From Amborella trichopoda (lineage: Eukaryota > Streptophyta > Magnoliopsida > Amborellales > Amborellaceae), in NCBI RefSeq assembly GCF_000471905.2, contig NW_006499207.1, positions 5,031,707 through 5,095,706 of the forward strand: DNA of 64,000 nt, given 5' to 3'. This document shows, piece by piece, positions 10,553-20,983 of this stretch. Position numbers and translations under genes: made by a program. The notes under the pieces are model-generated. The model saw only the letters and a program-made list of their open reading frames with translations. It had not been told where the DNA came from and did no database searches. The stretch's first letter is position 1. The number at the start of each line of letters is the position of its first letter.

Positions 10553-12966
10553 CTTTCCCTCTCCAAACTCCAAAGCCTGACCGAGTCCAAGAGTATTGCA
10601 GGGTCGTCACTGCTTAGAAATCACAGTCCCAAGACAGTCAAGAACCGGTCCTCACAAGATCGACATACAAGGCTCGAGTCTGGTCGGGGCAGGCCCAACC
10701 CATCCAAACTGACTTGTCATGCACCACACGCCGACCTCGACAGTCCACTGTCCCGCTAGGCTCCAACCCTCCAGAACAGACGATCAATGTCATGGTGATC
10801 AATGACTTGGACGAAGCTCTGAAGGAGCGAATGAACTAGTTCGAGGAAATGATGGAATGCCTAGAGGCCTGCAGGTCCCCTTCTTCGATTGATTCCCTGA
10901 CTAGTGGGGACACAGTTTCTAGGAAAACTCATCCATCAGCCTCCCAAGATAATTCTACCTCCCGCGGGGTCTTCCAAACCAACATAGATGCTATGGTGGC
11001 CCATAGCCTCAAGAACAAGGTCTCAGGCATGCAGGAGAAGCTGCTTTATTAAAAGTCATACCCTTCGTACATAGACCAAGTACCCTTCCCTCTGAACAAT
11101 CAAAAGGGGAAGCTCCCCATGTTCAACGGTACTACGTCTTCGCACGAGCATACTGCTCACTTCCAGGCAGCTTGTCGAGAGACAACAACTGACGAACGAC
11201 CTCTCCTCCGCTAGTTCATCGAAACACTTGAAGGGCGAACCTTCCAATAGTATGCCCGGCTGCCTCCCAACTCGATACACACATGGCAAGAGATGGAGCA
11301 GTTGTTCTACCAATGTTTCTACGAAGTCCAAAGGAATGTGGAGACCATCAAACTCCTCACCCTGATGCAAGACCCTGGTGAGCCAGTTGAGAAGTTCATC
11401 ACCCGTTGGAGAGAGTTGGCAACCTTCCATGCCACTCCCATGACCGAGAAGGAAGTGGTTTAGACTTGCATATGGAACATGCTTCCCGTGACCGCTCTAC
11501 ATGTCGAGGCATCCAATCCACCCTCCATGTCAGCTCATCCCAAAGGCAGTTCGTATTGAGGGATTATTCAAGCATCATGGCAACCCTCGTCGGCAACCTG
11601 CCAGCTCACACTCTTCCTCCAACAGTCAGGGTAGCCAAAAGGCAATAATCAGTGTCGTCATCACTGTGGCTGACACCAACAACGCGTTTCATCAAACCCT
11701 GGACCTTTCCAAGGCAAAGGCGTCTCCAGTGTTGAGTAAGCAACAATCTTTCAATAGCGCCCCACCTCCTAAAAATTCTAGGTGAAATGACTACTGGGCC
11801 CAGAATTAGAATAAGGGTTAACCCCTTCAACAAAGAATGGACACCTGCACTACTTCGACTGCTGCTAGAACAGAACATGATACAGTTGCCAGAGGCCAAT
11901 ACTATGGAGTCTGCTGGGCAGGAGGCAAATGAGAAGTACAACGCCTATCATAGGAGGGTATGCCACCCCACTTATGACTGTGATAAGCTCAACAAAATGA
12001 TCGAAGCCCTTACCAACAAGGGTCAGATAAAGCTCGAAGAGTTGAAGAAAGTGTTCAGGGCAACTGAGGTTTCTCACATTGTCACAATCCAAGAGGATGA
12101 TGGGGCACCCACTATCCTTTGTGCATTTTTCTCCATCATGCTCGAAGTCACTCCCAAGTCGACAAGGCAGCTCAAGTTCTTGCCTCCAAGAATCGAGAAC
12201 CTTTGGTGCACGTATCAGCACCTATGAGGCCATGACGTCAGTGAATGCACTGGCTTCCACAAGCTCTTGGCGGAGAAGATGCAGCAGTACTAGAAAGTTC
12301 GAGGCAACCCAGAAGGACACCCTCGAGTACCTCTTCCACATGAGCAAGACGACGTCCTGACACAAGCCCAAGGAAGCGCTGAGCTAGACCCTCTGCAGGC
12401 CCTCTTCAAGGTAATGCTCCAACAAGGCCTTGTCACTCCCAAGCCCCCTAGGGAGTCGAGGCATCTTGCCCAGGGTACGGAAAAGCTTTTGGTGCTCATA
12501 TCACCAAGTATGGGGCCACGAACTCAACGAATGCTCCAAGTTCGAAGCTATAGTCATGGAGAAAGTCCGGCAAGGCTACATCGTTTGTGCGGTTCTCTCA
12601 GAACGAGTCCAGGTCGTCGTTCCCATTCCAAAGGAAGCCACACTATCAGCCCCTCCAGAGTATACACTCGACCCTTCAGAGCCTTCGACCTCTCAGCCTT
12701 GGAAAGTCTACCATAGGCAGAGTAGGCTCCAATCCTTGAAGCATGAGGTAGTCTACCAAGATAGGGCTACTCACCAGCTTGATAGGGTAGTCCAGAAACC
12801 CCCTCAAGGATCCCAAAGGAGATGGTGGGCACCTAGGTTGGCCCGTCGAAGGAATCACCCTCTTCAGCCACCAGTAGAGGAAGAATTCCTCAAGCCCCTT
12901 CCTCCGCTGTCGACCTTGCAAGACTTTAACCCAAGCACAGCTCGCCTCACCCTTTCATCCAATTAG
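10553..12966 (+). pseudogene. Element C gag (Retrotrans_gag plus CHHC knuckles)
   Basis: Capsid and nucleocapsid polyprotein of a Tat-type Ty3/gypsy element. Landmarks in order: an N-terminal region with LTRSTYKARV; a coiled-coil-like stretch with FEEMMECLEA; the capsid domain with YPSYIDQVPFPLN, FNGTTS, ETLEGRTFQ and YARLPPNSI; then MTEKEVV and an NLP-rich tail. Two recognisable knuckles follow, ECTGFHKLLAEKMQQ in a broken unit and WCSYHQVWGHELNEC (C-x2-H-x4-H-x4-C), plus a weaker first unit NAYHRRVCHPTYDC. Stops at about 11050, 11213 and 11461 and several frameshifts prevent a full product. Homologous gags are in B (minus) and E (plus). Confidence 0.85.
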
Positions 12967-13620
12967 GAGGACATCCCCGAGTCACCAAGAGCTCAGGCTT
13001 CCCCCAATATGGGCGATGACACTAAAAGCACCCCACGCTGGTCAAACCTGGGGCAAGACCTAAAATATCCCCTAGGCACATCCAATGCCGGTGATGACGT
13101 AAACAGCTGGTTGGAACATTCTAACTCTTCTTCTCCTCCCTCCTCTTCTATTTTTTCCACAAGTGCAGCTCGACGGTGCCCCAACTTTGGCACTTTAAAC
13201 AAAGAGTTCGGAGACACCTGCCTCACCATGCCGCAGCAAGAGTGCCTCCGAGAGATGCTGACCCAGGTAGTTGGATTCTCGACAGCTGTTGATGCCCTGT
13301 CAACACAAGAAAAAACTAAGTCGTCCTCAAGTTCATACTCCCACGAGGCCAGCCACATGATCCAGGTGCATGAAGCGTCACTTAGCTCGGGGCAAGCACT
13401 AAGTGATCCCAGTCACGAGGTCATGGACTCCTGTTTGAAGCTGACCGTTTCATCTCCTGAACTAGCCAGAGACCGATACTCTCCCACACTGTGCCCCTCT
13501 TAGAAGCCGAGATGTCCAGATAATGGGCTTCTACATCCGAGGTCAATGAAAATGATGGTGAGTCTCTTAATGAGGAACTCCAAGAAGCTTTAGAAGAAGT
13601 GGGGAGAAGGCGGTCAGACC
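12967..13620 (+). pseudogene. Element C gag-pol spacer with protease deleted
   Basis: A low-complexity Ser/Pro-rich stretch (NSSSPPSSSIF, TKSSSSSYSHEASHM) matches B at 28276-28860. In B the protease follows; here the sequence jumps to the RT amino-terminal region with no aspartic-protease motif. So C lacks the protease and its linker. Confidence 0.65.
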
Positions 13621-14620
13621 ATGGCTGATGAGCTCGAAGAGATCAACCTAGGGGATGAGGCCGACCTCAGGGTAACTTTTATCTCAGCAAAAATGTCCCC
13701 AAAGGAGAAAGAAAGTTATATCTCCCTCCTCCGAGCAAATCGGGATGTCTTCGCCTGACATTATCATGAGATGCCCATCACCATGGGATTGATCCAACCA
13801 TCAAACCCATGAAGTAGAAATCAAGAAGGTTTATACCCGACCTCGAGATGCAGATCGATGCTGAGGTGAACAAGCTCAGGCAAGCAGGATTCACATGTGA
13901 AGTCAAAAACCCAAAATGGCTGGAAAATGTTGTCCCAGTCAAGAAGAAGAATGGCCAAATCAAGGTCTATATTGACTTCCGTGATTTGAACACTGCCTTC
14001 CCCAACGATGATTTCTCCTTCCTGTTCACCGAGATGCTGGTCGACTCCACAGCTCATTGCCAAATCTTCTCCTATATGGATGGGTATTCCGGTTATAATC
14101 AAATTAGAATGGCACCAGAAGATGAGGAGGCTACTGCGTTCTTGACCCCAACAGGCGTCTTTTGCTACATTATGATGCCTTTCGGGTTAAAGAATGCCGG
14201 TACCACATACCAGTGGGCCATGATGACCATCACTAAGACATGATCCACAAGGAGGTCGAGTGCTATGTGGATGACCTGGTGGTGAAATCTGAAACAAAGG
14301 ATGCCCACATACAAGACCTCAAAAATACATTCGAATGACTGCGGTGTCACCAACTCAAGATGAACCCCTTGAAATGCGCCTTCGACGTATGTTAAGGAAA
14401 ATATTTAGGTTTCATTGTGAGGTACCGGGGACTGGAGATCGAGCCAATCAAAATCAAAGCAATTAAGGACATGCCACCTCCAACAGCCCTCCATGAACTA
14501 CGATCTCTCCAAGGATAGCTTGCCTACATTTGGAGGTTCATCTCAAACCTTTCAGGGCTATGCAAACCCTTTTCACACCTCCTGATTCATTTGGAATGAG
14601 GCATGCTAGGCTGCGCTTGA
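13621..14620 (+). pseudogene. Element C reverse transcriptase
   Basis: RNA-dependent DNA polymerase that would copy the element's RNA. It starts at MADELEEINLG, then RDVFA with a stop where Trp is expected (13756-13758). The core domain includes VPVKKKNGQIKVYIDFRDLN, YMDGYSGYNQIRMAPEDEE (first catalytic Asp) and MPFGLKNAGTTYQ. The catalytic YVDD box is at 14264-14275 in a different frame from the upstream core, so a ~1-base frameshift lies between 14230 and 14260. The thumb follows with MNPLKCAFD, a stop, and LGFIVRYRGLEIEP. Motif spacing is that of the Tat clade. Non-functional as it stands. Confidence 0.9.
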
Positions 14621-14960
14621 TAACATCAACCAGTACTTGTTGAATGCACCTGTACTCTCTACGCCAGTGTTAGGAAGGCCTCTCATCCTATATGTGACTA
14701 CCCTTGATGAGTCCCTCGGGGCACTTTTGGCACAAAACAATGATGGAGGGAAAGAGACAACGCTCTACTATCTTAGTCGTAAAATGCAAGGGGCTGAGAA
14801 GAATTACCCTCCCATAGAGAAGATGTGCCTAGCCTTGATCTTTGAGGTACAGAAGCTCTTCTATTACTTGCTCGATCACGAGGTCAAGTTAATCTCCAAG
14901 GTTGACCCGGTCAAGTTCCTTATGACCTAGCCATGCTTGTCAGGACGTTTGACCACGTGG
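14621..14960 (+). pseudogene. Element C RT-linked RNase H
   Basis: Typical first RNase H of gypsy pol: the sequence PLILYVTTLDESLGALLAQ is followed by YYLSRKMQGAEKNYPPIEKM and LALIFEVQKLFYYL. The usual VSxxAVGAVL-type catalytic strand is altered (a Thr-Leu-Asp-Glu variant). It is open for 97 codons (14637-14930), then runs into a stop. Confidence 0.8.
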
Positions 14961-15109
14961 GCATTATTGCTGATGGAGCTCGAGATCAGGTATGTACCAC
15001 AGAAGGCAGTCAAAGGTGAAGCCCTAGCAGACTTCCTCGTGGCTCACCCAATTCCTTTAGAATCTTCCCTGTCGAGCGACCTTCCAGATGAAGAATTTTT
15101 TTGTACAGT

Positions 15110-15480
15110 GTAAACTCAGCAGTAGGAAATGTACTTTGACGGAGCATTCCAGTCTGATATAGGGGCCATTGGAGTTGTGTTCTTAACTCTTGATGGCGGA
15201 ATGATCCCTCTTTCCTTCTCACTTGCAGAGGAATTTTCTCATAACTAAGCCGAATATCAAGTCCTCATAATCGGACTGGAAATTGCTCAAGAGCTAGATC
15301 TGGAGCACCTGAACATCTTCGGTGACTCTGAGCTAGTCATCCGGCAGCTTAAGGGGATTTATGACGTAAGGAAAGATACCCTCAAGCCTTCTCATGACAC
15401 GGTCAAATCCTACATGGCCCAGTTCAATGATTTCTCTCTGAGTCATATCCTAGAAGGCTAAACTCGCAGGCTGACGCACT
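15110..15480 (+). pseudogene. Element C second (archaeal-like) RNase H
   Basis: A second RNase H fold with its catalytic acids in order: YFDGA (Asp codon 15138-15140), AEY (Glu 15252-15254, just after a stop), FGDSEL (Asp 15324-15326) and a Ser-rich helix to the end. Having a second RNase H between the RT-linked one and integrase is a hallmark of the Tat lineage of plant Ty3/gypsy elements and supports that placement. Two or more in-frame stops are present. Confidence 0.8.
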
Positions 15481-15689
15481 CTCAAAGCTCGACGCCACCA
15501 TTCAATTGTCTTCACCAGGGCCCACTCCAGTTTGGGTAAGTGAATGGAGACATGTCAACTTGCAATTCGAAGTTGATGCAGATGACGAGCAGGATGTCTT
15601 CCCTGAATGCTCGCCTTACCCATTTGGGGCACTCCTCACAGCTAAGGATGTTGTTGAGGCAGAGCAGGAAACTCCCAAAATAAAGAATC

Positions 15690-16990
15690 CATGGTCAAGG
15701 AGGAGCCCGAATTCTTCGACCTGATGTGTGCGAAGGTTGAACAAGTAGAGGCCCAGAGGGAGCCTATCATGGACTTCATAAAACATGGAAGGCTACCTCA
15801 AGATCAGGCGGAACGCACTGGTATATGGCAGATGTCCACTAAGTATACCCTTCTCGACAGGGATGTCCTCTTTCGTCGGTCAGTTGACAGAATTCTCCTC
15901 TGATGCATCGATGCACAAGAAGGAAGTACGGTGCTCGAGAAAGTGCACTCCGACATCTGTGGGCTACATCAGTCTGGCTCTAAGCTCTATGAGCGTATAC
16001 ATAAACTCGACTATTACTAGCCTTCCATGGTTCCTGACCCCCAAAACTATGCCAAAAGATGCCAAGTGTGCCAGATTCACTCAAGCCTCATTCATCAACC
16101 CTCGAAGTCTCTCCATCTGACAGTGACATCGTGGCCCTTTTCCTAGTGGGGTATGGACATTGTAGGACCCATTGATCCCCTTTCTACCTTGGGTCATGCC
16201 TTCATTCTGGCAGCAACAGACTACTTTTCTAGGTGGGCTGAAGTGATCCCTCTCAAGCAGGTTCCGGGGACCACGGTAGCCAACTTCGTACGTCATCACA
16301 TCATCTATCGATTGGAACTTTCGGATCGGATAATCTCTGATAATGGCCCCCAATTCAGAAGTCATCATGTTGATTGCTAGGTCAACCAGTTTGGCTTCGA
16401 GTGGAAGTACTCTACTATGTACTACCCTCGAGCCAATGGATTGGCTAAGGCGTTCAACAAAACTCTATGCGGGGTGCTTCGGAATTTAGTTTCGAAATCA
16501 AAGAAGAATTACTGCTTGAAGCTCTGTGGGCTTATCACACCACTACTCGAAATGCTACAAACTCCACTCCTTATTCCCTGGTCTACAGAGGTGAGGTAGT
16601 CTTGCCCCTCGAGGTTCAAATACCTTCACTCCGAGTCGCTATACATCAGGGACTGACTGAAAATGAGAGCGTCAAGTTCCATTACCAAGAGTTGGATGCC
16701 CTTGATGAAAAGAGACTAGAGGCCCAGCAGAACCTCGAGCTCAATCAAGGAAAAATGAAGAGAGCCTTTGACAAGTCTATCAAGGTTCACTCATTCACTC
16801 GTGGGGATCTAGTTTTAGTAGTCAAGAGACTGATTGTTATGCATGAGCATAGTCAAGGAAAAATCGAGCCCAAATGGGAAGGTCCTTTCATAGTAAAAAG
16901 GTCACGCCAAACGGGGCCTCTGTACTGACAAACTCGGATGGAGGAGAGGCGACGCCCCCTATCAATGGACGATACCTAAAGAAGTATTAT
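15690..16990 (+). pseudogene. Element C integrase
   Basis: Inserts element cDNA into chromosomes. An amino-terminal HHCC zinc region is visible near 15930-16080 (KVHSDICG..HQSG then CQVCQ). In the core, catalytic Asp 1 is at 16156-16158 in WGMDIVGP and Asp 2 at 16339-16341 in IISDNGPQF. The expected Glu in ANGLAEAFNKT reads Lys (AAG at 16447-16449), in the same frame. Stops occur at about 15901, 16018 and 16378. The carboxy-terminal GPF/Y-type module follows (FTRGDLVLV, KWEGPFIVK). The Glu-to-Lys change alone would abolish catalysis. Confidence 0.88.
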
Positions 16991-17017
16991 CCTTGATGTA
17001 TCCCTAGAAGGAGGTAT

Positions 17018-17440
17018 GTGCAACAAGAAAAGAAGGAAATGGAAAAGAAGACCATCAAGCCAGTTCAAAAGAAGTTTGTTTCTTTCATTGCATTAAAAAG
17101 AGTTACAAGTTACAATCAAAGGCCCATTACTAGGGAAGTTAGAAAGCTCTTACATTTGAGGATAAGAGGACAGCTACAGGCCAAGAAGAAACACTCTCCT
17201 CATGAAGAAGAAGCAAACCCACGAAAGAAATGTCTCCCTCATGAAGCAAGAGCAAAACCACTTGGAGAAGTTAGCTTCAGTCTTACCAAAATAGGAGGGT
17301 TACTGGCCAAAAGAAGGAGCCAAACCATATTCAAGTCAACTTCAATTCATCTAACGAGGCATGGCTGGTTTCCAAGGGACCGGCCCATGATGGAACAACA
17401 TGGACTTCATGGATGTGCCGAAGGATTTAGCTTCCAATAA
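17018..17440 (+). CDS. Element C: basic ORF after integrase, unknown
   Basis: A 140-codon open frame begins just after the integrase tail. The translation is Lys/Arg-rich, with KKTIKPVQKKFVSFIALKR and repeated HEE/HEA-ARAKP units. No known domain is recognised. It may be a residue of the pol 3' end or chance; no second copy in the window tests it. Confidence 0.25.
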   Translation: MQQEKKEMEKKTIKPVQKKFVSFIALKRVTSYNQRPITREVRKLLHLRIRGQLQAKKKHSPHEEEANPRKKCLPHEARAKPLGEVSFSLTKIGGLLAKRRSQTIFKSTSIHLTRHGWFPRDRPMMEQHGLHGCAEGFSFQ

Positions 17441-17960
17441 ATTGCGGCGGCACAACGTTCTTGTTTGCCATCACTCTTGGCCCACACGAGACATCACCAT
17501 CCATGATCATCGTTGCACGTGACTCTACACCATGCGCAGCCATCGCCGTGCACAACATCGTTCCCCTTTCTACCTTGGCGGCAATAAGCCCAGGATGGGG
17601 CGGGTTTAGCCCGAGATCCGAGAGGGCTATCACCACGCCCTTCACCAAGAGGGCTATCACCGCTGGCATTTGTCAAGGGCCATCGCCATGCGCCCTAGTC
17701 AAAGGGCCAACACCATGCGCCCTCGTTAAAGGGTCATCGTTGTGCGCCTTCGTCAAGGGCTTTCACCTCGTGCCTTCATTAAGAGCCATCGCCACGCGCC
17801 CTCGTTAAAGGATCATCGCTGCGGGCCTTCATCAAGGGCCATCGTCGCGTGCCTCGTCGAAAGGAGTTCTCGTTGTGCTTTTACCAAGGGCCAATGCAGC
17901 ACACTTCACTAAGGGGCCCAATGCCGCGTGCGCTATCTGACACTTAGTGCCACGCACATG
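17441..17960. repeat. aORF leader remnant and ~30-bp minisatellite (C)
   Basis: 17441-17590 resembles the aORF leader region of F2 (about 55890-56100, opposite strand). 17600-17960 is an array of ~30-base units (GGGCCATCGCCATGCGCCCT type). The aORF itself and its TATA box are absent from C, so a deletion joins post-integrase sequence to the leader. Confidence 0.6.
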
Positions 17961-18089
17961 CTATGGCACTCCCGTCTGGACCATCGTCCTATATTCCCTG
18001 GAAGTTAATTCCCTGCACTACAGCCTCACGCCTCCGGAAGTCCAGCCTCTAGTGATAGCTTTGATCCCCATGGAGTCAAATTCCCTCAC

Positions 18090-19430
18090 CACGCCACAGT
18101 CCAGATGCATGACCCTAAAGTGCAAAGTTTGAACTATATGATCTTAAACTGTTTCGACGGTCCAGATGCACGACCGTAAACTGCACGGTCCGAACTATAT
18201 GACCTTAAACTGTAATGAGGGTCTAGTTGCACGACCTTAAATTGCATAGTCCTTGTTGCACGACTCAAAACTGTACGACCACAATCCAGATGCACGACCC
18301 TAAACTGCACGGTCCGAACTATATGACCGTAAACTGTAATGAAGGTCTAGTTTCACAACCTTAAACTGCATAGTCCTTGTCGCATGACTCAAAATTGTAC
18401 GACCATAGTTGGAACTATATGACCTTAAACTATAGCGAAGGTCTGGTTGCACGACCTTAAACTGTATAGTCCTTGTCTCGTGACTCAAAATTGTACAACC
18501 ACGGTCCATGCTGCCTGACCTTAAATTGCACAGCTATGGTCCAAACTATATGACCTTAAACTGTAGTAATGGTCTAGTTGCATGCCTTAAACTGCACAGT
18601 CCTAGCCGCATGACTTTAAACTGCATAGCCATGATCCAAGCTATAAGACCCTAAAACTGTAATGCACGACACGACAAAAAGGTCCATACGAACAACTCCA
18701 ATCGGGAGATAAAACACTTGCTCCCTAAAGGGGTATTTCATCAACATACCCAATGGAGTTAGATGTGTGCAAGAGTATTATCTACCCCTTTAACCTCTAA
18801 TGGGTTTGTTTGACACTAACATCCCAGTAAGAGTCATATCTTACTAGGAGTTTAAGGCCCTTCTTATCCTCTCTACCCTCATGAGGTTCATCTGTGCTCT
18901 GGCCTGCCATCCTCAGCATAGTCACATGCATGCCATTGCTCATTGTCCTCAAGAGGTCACACGGGACCTCCTAATCCCCAGGAGGTAACGTCCATCTGCC
19001 ACTCCTCGAATGCCGCCATCTCTATCTAAACGTCTCACTTGTGTATAGCCATAAATATCTCTATCACCAAGGAGCCAGATTGCTATTCACAACACATCCC
19101 CCATGTAGCTTTACCTACGTGACGACCCAAACACTGGTCTGTATTGCATAACCTTAAACTGCATAGCCCTGGTCCATGCTGCATGACCTTAAATTGCATA
19201 GACATGGTCCATACTGCATGACCTTAAACTGCACAGCCTTGGTCATTGCTGCATGACCTTAAACTACATAGCCATGGTTCAAAGTATATGACCTTAAACT
19301 GTAGCGGAGGTCTCATTGCACGACCTTAAACTGCACGGTCTTAGTTGCATGACTTTAAAGTACATAAGCACGGTCCAACTGTATGACCCTAAAATGTAGT
19401 TCATGTCCTAGCCGCATGATGTTAAATTGC
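18090..19430. repeat. 35-bp minisatellite of the element 3' UTR (C)
   Basis: Same unit and orientation as 4330-5960 (GACCTTAAACTGCA with GTCC..CTATAT), with the same non-repetitive spacer at about 18700-19120. 19431-20269 is collinear with the 3' UTR of A and has no gene. Confidence 0.85.
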
Positions 19431-20269
19431 TTTGCCCAGGCTCAGGAGGCATGACTTTAAGATGCCCTCGCATACGCATACATGCCCTTTACGTGCATCT
19501 TCATGCACGCCTTCGCTAGCCGGCTCATTTGTGTGCATGTACCACCTTCACCATCATTATCATCTTTTCCCTAGTGAGTCTTACCCATGCTCATCAAACC
19601 TCGAACCCTTCCACAAGCCGTACTTGCCGTCACTAGTGGGTCACCATTGTTCACCCGCCAGCCATCCATCATCAACGCTTCACAAGGCAACTTCATGCTA
19701 TCTTCTCAATTTACTCAAAGTCATCACTAAGCTCACTCTATGGCCTCCACAAGCTGCCACTCACCACCACTACGGTCCAGCTGTATGACCCTCAACTACA
19801 GTGCACGTCCTAACCGCATGATGTTAAAAGGCTTTGCATAGGTCTCGAAGGCACGACTCTAAATACGCCTTCACATGAAAAAAAACGGGCATGGTGTACA
19901 ACTGACAAGGGAACACCATGCGTAAAAATGACGAACGGGCATGGTCACAAAACCATGAGTAAGAGAGTTTTGTGGGAAACAAAATCCAAGCACAGTGAAA
20001 ATCTCAAAATGGCATCGTGAGTAAAAATGGATGAAAATGGTGGATATGACCGTAGGTGATGAGTAAAAGAGCCCAAAAATAGTAGAAGTTGGTGAAAACC
20101 GTCTTCACAGTGCCACTTCCCCTATTCAAGTGAAAACCCGGAAAACCATGCTTGGACCAACAAGACAAGATGACGACCACCGCCTCAGCCGACATTCAAT
20201 CTCCAAACAGTCACAATCGTGGCTAATGAGGTCTGGCTAAAATCCTCAAAATTCAACATCCAATCGCAA

Positions 20270-20575
20270 CACCCCATGGTTCATCAGGGAGTGAGAGCTG
20301 CATAAGGTCTCCCAACAATCATCGCTCATCAAGGGGTGAGAGCCGCATAAGATTCCCCACGTTTCAACATGGCTCATCAGGGAGTGAGAGCCACATAAGA
20401 TCTCCCAGCAATCATGGCTCATCAGGGGGTGAGTGCCGCTTAAGATCCCCCACATTTCAACATGACTCGTCAGGGAGTGAGATCCACATAAGATCTCCCA
20501 ACAATCATGGCTCGTCAGGGGGTGAGAGCTAAAACATGGATCATCAGGGAGTGAGAGCCGCATAAGATCCCCTCA
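20270..20575 (+). repeat. Alternating 48/45-bp satellite (C)
   Basis: Same two alternating unit types as in A: CAGGGAGTGAGAGCCGCATA with CTCCCAACAATCAT, and GGGGTGAGAGCCG with CCCCACGTTTCAACAT. The dimeric order is kept, so it predates the split of A and C. Confidence 0.85.
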
Positions 20576-20983
20576 GTTCAACAACAACAAGAGTCCTTGA
20601 GGGTGAGGATGATGACTAAAATATCGCTCCAAAAATGCTAAGGACCATCACGAAGGTAAGAAACTGATGAAGCCAGGGTTTAACCTGCCACAGACTTCAG
20701 GGTACATCTCGTTAAAAACCCCTAGCTTACATAGGATCAAACTTTCGAGATGGATCAAAAGTTGCTGACTGGACCCCGCTAGATGAGACCAACAGAGATA
20801 CCATGAGCATCAAATGCAAACCTGGTGTAGCAGCGAACAATGTTGACCAAAGGTTAATAGCATTCGGTCTTCAGAAAAGGCCTGGTAGTCCCTTGAGGGT
20901 GAGGACTTCTATAAGATCCCTTAAAATTCTCGAATGATTGCACTTCTCGATTCTCTCGAAGCACAACATTCGACAGGGCATGC
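20576..20983 (+). other. Element C: 3' UTR up to the 3' LTR
   Basis: Collinear with 7201-7599, with scattered substitutions and small indels. It ends in TTCTCTCGAAGCACAACATT and a short purine run before the LTR. No gene seen. Confidence 0.65.
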
